In this document: piece after piece, positions 21,480-33,248 of the stretch
Position numbering within the stretch: the first letter of the stretch is position 1
Layout: the number at the start of each line of letters is the position of its first letter
NCBI RefSeq assembly: GCF_033115175.1
Contig: NC_084831.1
Coordinates: 10,326,540-10,390,539 of the forward strand
Direction: 5' to 3'
Source: Lepus europaeus
Taxonomy: Eukaryota; Chordata; Mammalia; Lagomorpha; Leporidae
DNA length: 64,000 bases
Made by a program: the position numbers and the translations under genes
The notes under the pieces: generated by a model
Told to the model about the DNA's origin: nothing
The model's database searches: none
Seen by the model: only the letters and a program-made list of their open reading frames with translations

Positions 21480-21772
21480 CAGAGTTCAGAGGCTGCCTGG
21501 GACAAGCGCACTCCACACCGAGTGCCTGGGGTCAAGTTCCCTGCTCCTCTTCCAGTCCCGATTCCTGCTAATGCACAGCCTGGGAGGTGGCAAGTGGTGG
21601 CCCAAGTACTTGGCTTCTGGCCGTGTACCTGGGAGACCAGGATTGAGTTCCAGGCTCCTTGACTTTGGCCTGGCCAAGTCAGCTGTTGCAAACATCTGGG
21701 GAGTAAACCAGCAAGTGGAAACTTGTTTCTCTCTCTCTCTCTCCTCCCTTTCAAATAAATACAAAGAAATTT
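21480..21772 (+). mobile_element. Type 3 SINE
   Basis: GAGTGCCTGGGGTCAAGTTCC, then GCACAGCCTGGGAGGTGGC and a tail CTTTCAAATAAATAC. Inserted in the old L1. Confidence 0.8.
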
Positions 21773-21777
21773 ACATT

Positions 21778-22103
21778 TTAAGAGATTTATTCTATATTTT
21801 TTAAGGCAGAATAAGAGAGATAGGGAGAGTCAAAGAGAGAGAGATCTTCTATCCACTGGTTCAACCCCGAAATGGCTGCAGCGGCCAGGGCTGGGCCAGG
21901 CTGAAGCAAGGAGCCTGGAGCTCCGTCCAGGTCTCCCCCGGAGGAGGCAGGGCCCATGTCTGTGGGCCAGCTTCTGCTGCCTTCCCAGGAGCACTGGGGA
22001 CTGGATGGGAAGCGGAAGAGCCGGGACTTGAACTGGTGCCCTGCCGCGGGTTGCCGGTGTCTCAGGCAGCTGCTTAACCCGCTGCACCACAACCCTGGCC
22101 CCA
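21778..22103 (-). mobile_element. Type 1 SINE, full length
   Basis: Left edge TTTAAGAGATTTATTC, right edge GCACCACAACCCTGGCCCC. It lies five bases from the preceding SINE in the opposite orientation. Confidence 0.9.
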
Positions 22104-22349
22104 GAAACTAAAGTTTTTAAAAAATGGAAAGTGGAGTGGTGGCTGCCAGGGCCTGGGAGGAAGGGCAACCGGGGCATTCGTGTCCAGTGGGGGCTGAGTT
22201 TCAGCTTTGATGGGGGAACAAGGGCTGTAGATCGGGTGCACAGCCACACAAAGATGCTGAACTACTGAGCTGCACCCTAAAAACGCCAGCGTCCTAGACG
22301 CGTCGTGTGGATTTCACCACGGGCAAACATAAATCTTTTTCAAACGTGG

Positions 22350-22705
22350 GGAGAAAGGAAGCTGACGGCTCAGCCTGTTAGAGCTGACACCGCAGAGCCA
22401 TCGCAGCAGCGGTAAAAATGGGCCGAGCGGGAAGTCAGACGGAACATCCTCATCTCACCACAGCACCTGAGCGCCAGCACCGGCGGCTCGCGCAGACCCC
22501 AGGGGCGGTGGTGACCGCTGAGGTCACTGGGCCCTGCCTGCCACTCACACAGGGGCCCGGATGGGGTCCCAGCTCCCGGCTTCAGCCTGGCCCAGCCCCA
22601 GCATCGCTGGCACTTAATAGAGACCTCTCTCTCTCTCTCTCTCTCCCCCTCTTCTCCCCTCCTTTCCTCCCTCTCTCTCCCAACATTTCAAATAAGTGTT
22701 TTAAA
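22350..22705 (+). mobile_element. Old SINE, strongly diverged
   Basis: GCTTCAGCCTGGCCCAGCCCC, a (CT)n tract at 22626-22645 and an ACATTTCAAATAAGTG tail. The head is barely recognisable. Confidence 0.55.
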
Positions 22706-23798
22706 CATCACTAGACGTCCAAGCAGCCAGTGGATATGGACAGGAGTGAGTGAGCCGAGAGCCCCCCCCCCAACCCCCCAAGGACTGCATTGAGCAGACG
22801 CACAAGCTAAAATAACTCCTTGTTATTTTTGGAAAGATTTTTAAATGAGCAAGGAATGAGCTGATCAACAATGGCCAGCATTTGACCTCAGGAGTTTGCG
22901 GGACCTCAGGGAGAGCGCCCTTGGACTTCTGTATTTTGGGCAACTTCCATTCTGGTGGGAGAAACGGATTTATCTACGTGGAACAACCCGGGGCGGGACC
23001 CAAACGCTACCGAAACGCATGCGCGAGAAGCGGTGGGATGCACAGGGGAGCGAGGGCTACATCCAAAGAGCTTCTCAGCCCAGCAGGGTGTGGCTGGAGA
23101 CGCAGAAACAGAGCCCCGGGAGCGCCCCATGAGCCAGGTTTCCACCAAAGGACATCAATCCAAACGGTAGACTAAAAGGATTTGCACACATTGGCTCCCG
23201 TGGGGGGCGCCCGACATTTCCCCGCCCCACACTGACACCTGTCTTCTGGAATGTTCTGGGTCACCATTCCCCTTTGGGGACCACCCCTTCCTCCCAGGCT
23301 CCCCCCAGCTTGGCTGGCGCCTCCTCACACTGCAAAGATGAGCATGTGACGTAAGCTTGGCCAACCAGAGCAGAGAAAACCCCTGGGCCTTAGCAATTGG
23401 CTTGCAAATGGGCCTACGACCCAGTCTTTTAGAGAATCTCAGGATAAAGACTCTTCTTCCTGGGATTCAAAGCTGACAGGATCTAAGGGCTGGGGCTGGG
23501 GCAACCATTTTGTGACCATTTTATGGAGATTCTGTTGAGGCTGGATCCACATGGTCGACAACGCTGCTGAGAGCTGGACAGAGGCTGAGGCACGGCTTAG
23601 GCCCTATTGGCTTTTCACCTTTAGTGACCAGTGAATTTGCTGTCATGGTGAAGCCAGTCTGACTCACTCTGCAGAAAGAGCCTGTGTCCCCCCAGTAACT
23701 CATGGAAAGTCTGCAATGCACTGTGAAAGACACAGACAGGAGGGCGGGCCAAGCACCTGCAGGTGGCGGCTCAGCGCCTGGCCCCTCTGCCTCGCACT
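22706..23798. other. Unassigned intergenic sequence
   Basis: A poly-C run lies near 22765. No repeat family or gene recognised in this 1.1 kb. Confidence 0.4.
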
Positions 23799-24108
23799 TT
23801 ACTTATTTATGTATTTATGTATTTATTTGGAGAGGCAGAGTTATAGAGAGGTCTTCCATCCATTGGTTCACTCCCCAAATGGCCACAACTGTCAGAGCTG
23901 GGCCGATCCGAAGCCAGGAGCTTCTTCCGGGTCTCCCACCCGGGTGCAGGGCCCCAAGCTCCTGGGCCATCTTCCACTGCTTTCCCAGGCCACAGCAGAG
24001 AGCTGGACTGGAAGAGGAGCAGCTGGGGCATGAACCGGCGCCCACAGGGGATGCCCGCACGCAGGCGATGGCTTTGCTGGCTACACCATGGCACCACCAC
24101 CCCCCCCC
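23799..24108 (-). mobile_element. Type 1 SINE, full length
   Basis: ATTTATGTATTTATTTGGAG at the left and CTACACCATGGCACCACC at the right. Confidence 0.92.
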
Positions 24109-25202
24109 TTGTGCTTAGCCTTCCTTCTTACCTCTTTCCCAGCCTCTATTCCCTCGCTCGTTCCTCCCCACGCCCACCCCCCTCACCCTCCCACCCCACC
24201 CCCGCCATCCTGAGCTCTCCCCGTCTTTCCCTCTCCACCTTTAAAGACATAGCTCAAACACTTGCTGTTTTTTAAAGCCTTTCCCAGCCTCCCAAAACCA
24301 CTCCAGGCAGAGGACTGGTCCCCCTGCTCCGTCCCCTCGGAGCCCCTGTTGGGGCCCCAGGCCTCCTGCCCGGGATGCTAATTAGCTGAATGTTCCTCTC
24401 TCCCTGGCTTCTGACACTGATCCAAGTGCAGACCCGGATTAGATCCTCTTAGATCCTCGAGGCTTGAGTTTCAAACACCAGGCAGTGCTCAGGAGAGGCC
24501 AGCAAACACGGTGGACGCTGAGGCTCGGGCGAGGGACCGGGAAGAAAAGAACAGTTGTTCTCGGGAGGCAGGTCTGTGGCGAGGCAGCGAGGAAGGCGCA
24601 GGGATTGGCCGTGCTTGCACGGAACCAACGGATTCCAGGAACAGAGCAGAGACGTGGAGAGCGGTGCGAGGCGGCCCTGCTTGGGAGAGAAGGGGAAGGG
24701 TGTGGTGAGAACACCCCGAGAGGAGACAGTGGAGATGGGAAAGGAAATGACAGAAAGATGCTGGGAACCTCTAGGAGGTGACTCAGGATGAGGTCATCCA
24801 AACGGGCTGGAAGGAGACCCACGGCGCTGTCCAGCAGGGCAGGGAGCCCAGCCCGTCACTGTAGCCACAGCCGGGAGGGTCCTCGGGCAGCGGCCGGACG
24901 ATGCGGGGCTGTCCAGGCAACAGGTGGCTCTGGGCTGAGTTGATGCAGCCCGGGGTAACTGGGAATCCTCCCGGGGCATCAGCAGCCAATAATAACACAG
25001 GCACGCAAGAGAGCAGGCACGAGGGACGGCTTCCTATGCACCCCTCGAACCCACAGTCTGCCTGCGTGGCCCCCACTTTATAGAACAGGGAAGTGAGGCA
25101 CAGACAATAAAAGCCCGGCCCCCCAGCGGCGGCATGGGCTCTCCGTGGTCAGTTTTCAGGCAGAACATGCACACAGACCCCTGGCAAAGCTCAAGGAAGC
25201 CA
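24109..25202. other. Unassigned sequence upstream of the FHAD1 promoter
   Basis: 24112-24245 is pyrimidine-rich (C/T). The remainder shows no recognised repeat or exon. Confidence 0.4.
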
Positions 25203-25400
25203 GGGGAGACAGAGAGCGAGCGAGGTCTTCCATCCACTGGCTCACTCCCCAGATGCTGCAACAGCTGGGGCTGGGCCAGGCTGAAGCCGGGAGCCAGGAG
25301 TGCCATCGGGATCTCTCTCATGGGTGCAGGGCCCTGGGCACGTGGGCCGTCTTCTGCTGCCTTCAGAGGTGCAAAGGGAGTGCGGGAAGAGACTTCTGGC
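25203..25400 (-). mobile_element. SINE fragment
   Basis: AGGTCTTCCATCCACTGGC to GTCTTCTGCTGCCTTC. Both ends are missing. Confidence 0.65.
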
Positions 25401-25441
25401 TCCGGCTCTGGAGGGCGTCCCCGCAGCCCAACTGCATCAAC

Positions 25442-25466
25442 GGGGCGGGGGGGCGGGGGGGGCGGG
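25442..25466 (+). promoter_or_regulatory. G-quadruplex-type G tract
   Basis: Runs of 4, 7, 8 and 3 G separated by single C residues form a canonical four-run G-quadruplex motif about 700 bases upstream of the putative FHAD1 exon 1. Confidence 0.6.
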
Positions 25467-26147
25467 TTCCGCTGAGCTTTGCAAAGGGTCACTCCTGGGC
25501 CACTCTCCAGGGCGCTCACTCCCAACGCTGGGGTCTGTGCCAACAAACCTGCATTTGTAAACCCTCCCAGCGGGTCTGGACATTTTGAGCAAACATCCCA
25601 CCCTAAATGGACTTCGGTGACCATCTACCGTCCATCCATAGCAGCCAGCACCAGGAGGCAGTGGCCAGAAGACGCTGGCGCTGGGGTGGCCTGAAATCAG
25701 GCCGGTGGTGATGGAAGGAAGGCACAGCCGGCGACCCGGGGGAGGCCGGCAGACACAAAGCAAGCAGAGGGCTGAGTGCAGGGCAGGGGGCTGGAAATAT
25801 CCCCCTCCCCAGCAGGAGGCCGAAACACTCATGGGCTCCGAACAGGCCACTCCGCCTGGCGCTCCCCCAATCCCGCACCTGCCTGGGGCGGTGGCCCCAC
25901 AGCCACTTCCAACAAAGAGGACTGAATTCTGCTACCCGCACGCTGGTTCCAGAGCACGGCGAATACTGAGCCAAACCTCTTCTGTGTCCCCTCCTGGGGC
26001 CCCTGCTGAGACCTCTGTGCCTCGGTTTCCCCATCTGCGGAATGGGACAGGCCGGAGTGGGGGGGTCGGCTACGGCACGCGGCAGGTGCTCCCCCGCGCG
26101 GCCGCACGCAGGCCACGCCCCTCACCTGCTCGGCCCGGCCCCTCGGC

Positions 26148-26161
26148 GTTGCCATGGCGAC
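26148..26161 (+). promoter_or_regulatory. X-box-like RFX motif
   Basis: GTTGCCATGGCGAC matches the X-box consensus (GTNRCC, 0-3 spacer, RGYAAC) at all but one position. It is an imperfect palindrome just upstream of the inferred transcription start. RFX factors act at such sites in ciliary genes. Confidence 0.55.
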
Positions 26162-26164
26162 GCG

Positions 26165-26318
26165 CGTACACAGGCCGGCGGACGCGCGAGGTGCGGGTCG
26201 CCGGCTGGAGACTCCGCGGGAGTGAGGCCGGGCGGCCTCCGCCCGAAGGGGGCCGGCGCCTGCCGAGCTGGCGGGGCGCTCTGCGGACGACCGGGCGTGG
26301 GCTTCCTGCTCCCTCCAG
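26165..26318 (+). other. FHAD1: Putative FHAD1 exon 1 (5' UTR)
   Basis: The sequence ends CTCCAG|GTGAGTGCGG, a near-perfect donor after 26318, inside the CpG island and on the correct strand. The start is approximate. The next supported exon begins at 31952. Confidence 0.55.
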
Positions 26319-27549
26319 GTGAGTGCGGCCCGGGGAGGGGCGGCGAGGGGACGTGGAGCACCGGGCGGGGCTGGCTCCGCGAGGACGGGGCTCGGGGGAC
26401 AGACAGAGGTGGGTCTGTGCGCCAACACCCGCCTCTCCCCTAAGCGCAGCCGGCGCCTGGCCCCAAGCTGGCCGGCCCGGGAACATGGGCCCCTCTCAGA
26501 TGTCCCCAGGGGCACCTCTGGGATTAGAAGGGGCGCCCTCTGCTACCCCTGATTTTGGGTGACACCCACGCGGCGGCGGTCGGGGAGGTCCCCTAGCCTG
26601 ACCGCTCCCTCCCAGGCCGCTTAAGAAGCGTGGACAGGAGTCCTGCTTCCGCAGCTCAGCGCCGCGCACCTGTGGCCAGGAGGGCTCTCTTGCTCCTCGG
26701 TCTCCAGGTGCTCTGTAGCCTGGGGGAAGCACTGCTCCAGTTTCATCCATTGGGGTTACTTCCCAGAGTGTGTGTGGGCAGGCAGGAGGCTGCACAGGGC
26801 ACCGCTAAAGTGAAGATAACGGGCCCCACCCAGACCGCTAAGCAGGTGCACTCAGCATTTCCCAGAAGGCCACCTAGCGTGGACCCTGCAGGGGAAGGTG
26901 AAAGGCGGCTGCGGTCAAGGGCTGCCAGTGCAGGGCTCACCCGAGGGCACCGTGCTGTGCGTTCATTCTGCAAGTAGGTACTGAGCACCGGGGAGGCGGC
27001 AGGTGCAGCAGCCCCCAGGGCCAGACGTGGAGTGAGGGACACTCGGTAGGGACTGCAAGGGCCTGGGAGGTTCTCCTAGCTCAAGCGATACGTGAGCCGC
27101 TCAGCTTAGCAGAAGCAGGCAGAAGATTGGAAACACCTGGGCCAGAGGCAAAGGCCTCTGTTACTCACAAGGTGTTCACGGAGCTTCTCCTGGCCCCACA
27201 AACCCCTCCGGGGACGCAGAACAGGCAGGTGGATGCCAGGCACACAGTGAGTCTGTGTCCGGGCTAAGGAGCCCACACCCAGGAAGACCACATCTTTTAA
27301 AGGGGCAGGCTGCGAACCCGCAGCACTCGCACCCTGGAAGGAGGCACCGTGTGTTTTAAAGGAGCCCGCCCTCTGCCCTAGATGGGGCTGCCCGACCTCT
27401 GTCCCCCCAGGCTGCTGGCCACACCCAAGTCCTAGGAAAGATCTTCTGGAACAAAATTTCTCAGTGCTGTGGCACCGGGATGGGTACCGATAGAAACCCA
27501 CAGAGAACTGTCTCTTACGAAAGCCCTGGCTCTCCCGGGACATCCCAGG
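26319..27549 (+). other. FHAD1 intron 1, 5' part
   Basis: No SINE for 1.2 kb. A CTCF-like word, GCGCCCTCTGCTAC, lies at 26533-26546. Nothing else recognised. Confidence 0.45.
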
Positions 27550-27598
27550 GTGCTTGGGAAAGTGCGTGAAAAAATGGCATTAAAAGATACGCTTAGCT
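27550..27598 (+). repeat. Unclassified interspersed repeat end
   Basis: GGGTGCTTGGGAAAGTGCG, then GGCATTAAAAGATACGC, the same motif as 13871-13918. The far side may resume at 28297 after two SINEs. Confidence 0.4.
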
Positions 27599-27905
27599 GG
27601 TTGGGCTCCCACGGCCCACGCCCGGGCTCCTGGGCTCAGCTCCTTGTGCCAGCTTCATGCTCCTGCAGCTCTGGGGAGGTGACGCACCTGGTTGGGTTCC
27701 CGTGACCGTGAGGATACCTGGAGTGAGCGGTGGTGACTCAACTGGTTGGGTTCCCGTCACCGTGAGGATACCTGGAGCGAGACCAGCTTCCAGCTTTGGC
27801 TGATCCTGGGCCGTTTCAGGCATTTGAAGAATGAACCTGCAGATGGGAGCTTTGCATGCCCATCTGTCCATCTGCCTGTGACTCTCAACTAAATACATTT
27901 TTAAA
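27599..27905 (+). mobile_element. Old SINE with internal 54-base duplication
   Basis: Type 3-like body ending CAACTAAATACATTTTTA. GGTTGGGTTCCCGT, followed by CACCGTGAGGATACC-type sequence, occurs twice, at about 27690 and 27744. Confidence 0.55.
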
Positions 27906-27918
27906 AGATGTTTGTTGG

Positions 27919-28199
27919 GGGCCGGCACTGTGGCATAACGGAAGTCACCGCCTGCAGTGCCAACATCCCGTGTGGGCTCCAGTTCAAGTCCTGGTTGCTC
28001 TACTTCCAATCCAGCTCTCTGCTATGGTCTGGGAAAGCAGAAGATGGACCAAGTGTTTGGGCCCTTACACCAGCATGGAAGACCCAGAAGAAGCTCCTGG
28101 CCCCTGGCTCCTGGCTCCTCATTCCTGGCTTCAGATCAGCCCAGCTCTGGCCATTGCAGCCATCTGGGGAGGGAACCAGCAGATGGAGATCAATCGATC

Positions 28200-28247
<48 letters not shown>

Positions 28248-28296
28248 CTCTGTAACTCTGCCTTTCAAGTAAATAATTAAATTTTTAAAAATAAAA
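27919..28296 (+). mobile_element. Type 1 SINE, full length
   Basis: Head GGGGCCGGCACTGTGGCATAAC, a (CT)n run at 28206-28243 and tail CCTTTCAAGTAAATAATTAAA. Confidence 0.93.
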
Positions 28297-28690
28297 GAAG
28301 TTTGGTGCAAGGATTTTGAGATCTATGTGTATAATAGGGTCTTCAAGAAGTTTGTGAAAGGGGCTGGCACTGTGGCATAGTAGGTCAAGTCTCCACCTTT
28401 GGCACCAGCATGCCACGAGGGAGACCTGGAAGAAGCTCCTGGCTTCGGATCAGCCCAGCTCTGGCCATTGTGGCCATGTAGGGAGTGAATCAGTGGATGG
28501 AAGACCTCTCTCTGCCTCTGCCTCTCAAATAAATAAATATTTTAATAAAATTAAATTTAAATCTCTACCTCTCAAATAAATAATCTTTTAACAAATTTAA
28601 ATCTTCATAAAAATGTATACTGTGAAAAATATACATGGATTTCAAACTTTTTTTGCACCACAATAAATAAAATAAATTAAAAAATGTAAG
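28297..28690 (+). repeat. Unclassified interspersed repeat with SINE inserted
   Basis: GTTTGGTGCAAGGATTTTGAG, then GGGTCTTCAAGAAGTTTGTG up to the SINE at 28359. After the SINE, TACATGGATTTCAAAC and TTTTTTTGCACCAC continue to about 28665. Confidence 0.4.
28359..28545 (+). mobile_element. Type 1 SINE, internally deleted
   Basis: The head GGGGCTGGCACTGTGGCATAG is joined almost directly to GGGAGACCTGGAAGAAGCTCC. About 100 bases of the middle body are missing. Confidence 0.85.
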
Positions 28691-28710
28691 TCTGTTTTCC
28701 AAGAACCTTT

Positions 28711-29036
28711 TTTTAAAGATTTATTTATTTATTTGAAAAGCAGAGTTACAGAGAGAGGGAGAGAGACAGAGAAAGAGCGAGCTCCCATTCCCTAGCTCAC
28801 TCCCAAATGGCCCCAAATGAACTGGGCCAATCGAAGCCAACAGCCAGGAGCTTCTTCCGGGTCTCCCATGTGGGTGCAGGGGCCCAAGGGGATTTGGGCC
28901 ATTTTCCACTGCTTTCCCAGGTGCATTAGCCGGGAGCTGGATTGGAAGTGGAGCAGCCCGGACTTGAACTGGCACCCACGTGGAATGCTGGTACTACAGA
29001 TGGCCACGTTAGCCATCACACCACAGCACCGGCCCC
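28711..29036 (-). mobile_element. Type 1 SINE, full length
   Basis: AAAGATTTATTTATTTATTT at the left, CACCACAGCACCGGCCCC at the right. Confidence 0.93.
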
Positions 29037-29119
29037 TCCGTGAGCTTCTTGAAGTACCCTCATACATCACAGTGAAAAGGAAAGTAACAGCAAGTGCGTT
29101 CCTAACTAAAGGAACGTGA

Positions 29120-29461
29120 GGGGCTAGCACTGTGGCGTCCTGGGTGAAGCCATCACTTGCAACACCAGCATCCCATGTCAGAGCGCCGGTTCGCGTCCTG
29201 GCTGCTCTGCTTCCGATCCAGCTTCCTGTTGATGCGCCTGGGAAGACAGCAGAGGATGGCCCAAGTGTGTGGACCCTGCACCCACGTGGGAGGCCCACGT
29301 GGAGTTCTGGGCTCCTGGCTTCAGCCTGGCCCAACCCTGGCTGTTGGGACCATTTGGGGAGAGAACTAATAGATGGCACTCTCTCTCTCTCTCCCTCTCC
29401 CTTTCTCCCTCCCCCTTCTGTCCCTATACCTTTTGAATGAATAATAAACAAATCCTTAAAG
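29120..29461 (+). mobile_element. Type 1 SINE, full length
   Basis: Head GGGGCTAGCACTGTGGCGTCC, tail CTTTTGAATGAATAATAAAC. Confidence 0.9.
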
Positions 29462-31039
29462 GAACAGGACAATGGCAGAGGAAGTCGAGAACAAGGGAGG
29501 ATGCCCGAGTGAGCTAGGCCGGCTCCAGAATACAGTGACGGGGCTGTGTTTAGCCAGGGTGGTCGGGGTGAGAAACTCGCAAGCGAATCATCTGAGCATG
29601 GGGCAGAGTTCCAGAGCATTCCCTGTGGTGCTCCCTGGAAGAGACACGCTCTCAGGTCTCCCTGGAGGTTGAGGCTTGGCTGTGGTCTTGTCAGCTGCAG
29701 GTGAACGATCCAAGCCGTCTGCTGGGGCGTGGTCCTTTTGGAAATGCTTCCCCCCCCCCCCCCATTAATGACAACTAACTTAGCCATTTATTCTGTTTCT
29801 CTCCTCATGCAAGTGTCTGTGTTTGTGGGGGTGGTGGGGCTGGCGATGGGCCTCGGAGCTTACACACACAAATACCCGGTATATTGCCCGAGTCTTGCTC
29901 CACGTCTGGGACCAAGGGTAATGTATAAAGGACAGAGCCTCATTTCTGGCTCACGGGTGAGAAGTGCGGGAGTGGGCAGCTGTGTCTAAGAGTGAGGGCC
30001 TGGGGCGGGCAGGTGCAAGGTGCAGGGTGGGGCTTGCTTTCTACCAGCCTGCTTTGCTCCAACTAATCCAGTCCCACCAGAGGCAGAACTCACCCACCAG
30101 GGCAAGGGCTGCACCCTGTGACCCAAACCCCTCCCACCCGGCCCCACCTGTGTGGAGGGATGGAAGGCCCAACGAGTTATTCAAACCGTGGCACCCAGGA
30201 GGGCCTCTTCCTTTCGAGGACGGACTCCTGGCTTCAAGGACGTTCTGTCATTGCCAAGTGCCCTGCCCTCTGCGTCTCCCTCCCTGCTCGCCCCATCGCT
30301 GCCCTGCCCAGGGGAGAAGCTGAGGTGCCCAAGGGTTTCCAGGCCAAGGTCCCCGTGTGCTCTGCGGCCTCCTGCCTCCAGGTGAGCTCGGCTTCCAGGA
30401 GCCTCAGCTTTCCCCTCTGTAGAATGGGCACAGTAACGAGGCCTGCCTTGCAGGAGCCACAGGATGACAGGGTGCCCGACACTGCCCTGGGCAAGTGATA
30501 ACAAGAAGTGACAAGGAGGGGCAGGTGCAGCCCTGAGAGCCCAACCGGTCACTCAGCAACTGCGGCTGTGTTTACTCACAGTTCAGTGACGTCACCATTC
30601 GTGAGTTTTAGGTAGAAAAGAGGAGACCGAGAACTTAGTTTGAAGTGCGTCAAATATAAGATGCATGCGTGAATGAATGGCTATGTGACAAAGAAAATAG
30701 ACAAAAATTTCCATTGTGCTGTCGAGGCTGTGGATAGAGAGAGATTTCCCACCTAGTTCTTTCCAGCTTTTTCATAGGTTTGACATGTTCTCCATAAAAT
30801 GTTGAGGGGCAAATATGTACAGGCCCCTGTCGCCCGGCCAAGCTATCCTCTTATCTCTGTCTTTAGAAAAACTTCCCCAGCCTAAATATAGGACGAGAGG
30901 TGGTGACGTAAAAGAGACTGTTATCTCATGCCTGCTTCTTCGAAGACCGACCCTTGGCACTTTAAGATGTGCTGTAAAAGTTTGGTGTTCCTTGGAGAGT
31001 GTTGAGAGTTTGAGAAGCCCAGGTTAACAACAATAGAAG
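29462..31039 (+). other. FHAD1 intron 1, mostly unassigned
   Basis: Contains a C14 run at 29750-29763, a minus-strand MIR-like piece at about 30385-30490 (CCTCAGCTTTCCCCTCTGTAG) and a perfect CRE palindrome GTGACGTCAC at 30586-30595. No exon recognised. Confidence 0.5.
30586..30595. promoter_or_regulatory. Perfect cAMP-response element palindrome
   Basis: GTGACGTCAC contains the full TGACGTCA site bound by CREB, CREM and ATF factors. It lies about 1.4 kb before the FHAD1 start codon. Confidence 0.5.
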
Positions 31040-31270
31040 CAGAACCGATGTGCGCTGGGCACGCTTCTAGAATCTTCACGTGTGTTGTTGCATTTGAGCT
31101 CACAAATCCATTTTACAGAGGAGCAAACTAAAGCACAGGGAGAAATTAAGTAGCCCACCAAGGCCACAGAGTGAGCGCATGGCCGGTTGGGGATATTGAA
31201 TACGAATAGTAGCCCATCAAGGCTGTAGAGTGTGTGGCCGGTTAGAGATATTGAACACGAATACTTGATA
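31040..31270 (+). repeat. MIR with a 59-base tandem duplication of its tail
   Basis: GTGCGCTGGGCACGCTTCTAG, CATTTTACAGAGGAGCAAAC and GGCCACAGAGTGAGC follow MIR order. The segment from 31151 (TAGCCCACCAAGGC) is repeated with changes from 31210 (TAGCCCATCAAGGC). Confidence 0.75.
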
Positions 31271-31451
31271 CATCAGAGAGCTAACCCCATACCAGGCCTA
31301 CTGGGAAGTAGATAGCAGTTATCAGTGAACCTCAGCTTTGTTGTTGAGTTGTTTTAGCTTTTGTTTGTTTGGGCCCTAGGAAATGAAGAAATGTCTTCTA
31401 TTGGAACATTAGAACCATACTCTAAGGAAAGATGGGGTTCTTTTATAGCTG

Positions 31452-31752
31452 TGTTTTATGTATTTGAAAGGTGGAGTGACAGAGAGAGAGGGCGAGATCT
31501 TCCATCCACTGGTTCAGTCCTCACGTGTTCCGCAGCAGCCAGGGCAGGGCCAGGCCAGAGCCAGGACTCCATCCAGGTCTCCCACATCGGTTGCCAGGGC
31601 TCAAGTACTTGATTCGCCTTCCAGGCCTTCCCGGGAGGATTAGCAGGAAACTGGGTTGGAAGTGGAGCAGCCAGGACTCGAACCCAGACTCTGATGCGGG
31701 ATGCCAGTGTCATAGTCGGCAGCCTAACCTACAGCACCACGATGCTGGCCCC
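31452..31752 (-). mobile_element. SINE (type 1/3 intermediate), full length
   Basis: GTATTTGAAAGGTGGAGTGAC at the left, CAGCACCACGATGCTGGCCCC at the right. Confidence 0.85.
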
Positions 31753-31938
31753 CAGAAGAAATGGCTGTGGAGGCAGGCAGGACCGCCCTTGTGGTCAGGG
31801 TCAAGGCCATCTGTCCACTCCCCGCTCTGCTGGTTTCTCCCTTTGGGCGTGGACTGGGGATGAATGATTTCGTTAAGTCTAAACATGATGTCGTTGACTG
31901 ATCGGAGGACTGCATTTTTCTAACAAAATTCGTTCTGA

Positions 31939-32600
<662 letters not shown>

Positions 32601-32604
32601 CTTG

Positions 32605-33039
32605 CCCTGCTGCATCCCCACGCCCGCCCCACGAGGTGCAGTGGGCACACCTGGCAAATAGCCCCTTCGTCTGTGATGAGCTGAGCCCCCAGTGCCCGAT
32701 CGCTGAGTGAGCCGCGTTTGCCTGGTTAAGCAGTGGAGCTGAGTGCAGTGCAGGGAGAAGCCCCCCGGCCTTGGCTGAGCGGATCCAGATGTCCCTCCCA
32801 CCACCCCCTCCCCAAGAGCATCCCCCTTTCCAAAGCCCCTGGGGACTGCTGGGAGCCCCTGGGAGCCCACAGAGCTCCAGGCAGTAGATGGGGCTGGGCC
32901 CCGGGCTCGGCCACACGCCCTCTCCTTCCATTTCATCCTGATTCAGCTGGGGTTTGGGCCAAAGCCTCAACCCGTGACCACCCAGGAAGGAGGAGAGGAT
33001 AATGAAGACAGCGGGTGGAGCCTTTCTAATATTGAATGG
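32605..33039 (+). other. FHAD1 intron 2, unassigned
   Basis: No repeat or exon recognised. Confidence 0.4.
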
Positions 33040-33248
33040 GATTAAAATAATGAAGTGCAAAGAGCAAGCCTGTGAAAGCAGGCCAGGCCTCGCTCAACGT
33101 TTTAAATGCTTTATTCTGAAAGAATTAGAGATTCGCAAAAAGTTCTAAAAATAATAGAGGCAGACAGTGTGCACACTTTATGTAGTTCCCCCCAGTGGTT
33201 ACACGGAGTGTGACGATGACCAAAGCAGGAAAAGTGACCTTGGTGCCA

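Larger units (their letters stand above)
20700..22335 (+). repeat. Old L1 3' end broken by an LTR and two SINEs
   Basis: Pieces in L1 order: GAATTCTGACACCTGCTAC to GATTCTCCTTATAAA (to 20825), GAGGATCAGTCATAGG (from 21448), and GAGTGGTGGCTGCCAGGGCC to TTTCACCACGGGCAAAC (22125-22335). They fit an L1M-class tail, and the gaps are exactly the younger insertions. Confidence 0.8.
26060..26470 (+). promoter_or_regulatory. FHAD1: CpG-island promoter of FHAD1
   Basis: Dense CpG sequence unlike its surroundings, with many GCGC and CGCG words and no TATA box. It ends at a donor-bearing exon and lies at the expected place upstream of the FHAD1 start-codon exon. A MIR remnant (GCCTCGGTTTCCCCATCTGC) abuts it at about 26020. 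Confidence 0.7.

Noticed and set aside
22896-23175. Overlapping + frames of 71-97 codons in non-repeat sequence, considered as a small gene
   Set aside because: There are no splice sites, conserved motif or codon pattern, and several frames are open at once.
25829-26515. 228-codon minus frame across the CpG island
   Set aside because: CpG islands lack stop codons by composition. The Arg/Pro/Ala-rich translation has no family resemblance.
28792-29787. 331-codon open frame on the minus strand
   Set aside because: It runs through two SINEs in opposite orientations and a poly-C run, so it is a repeat artefact.
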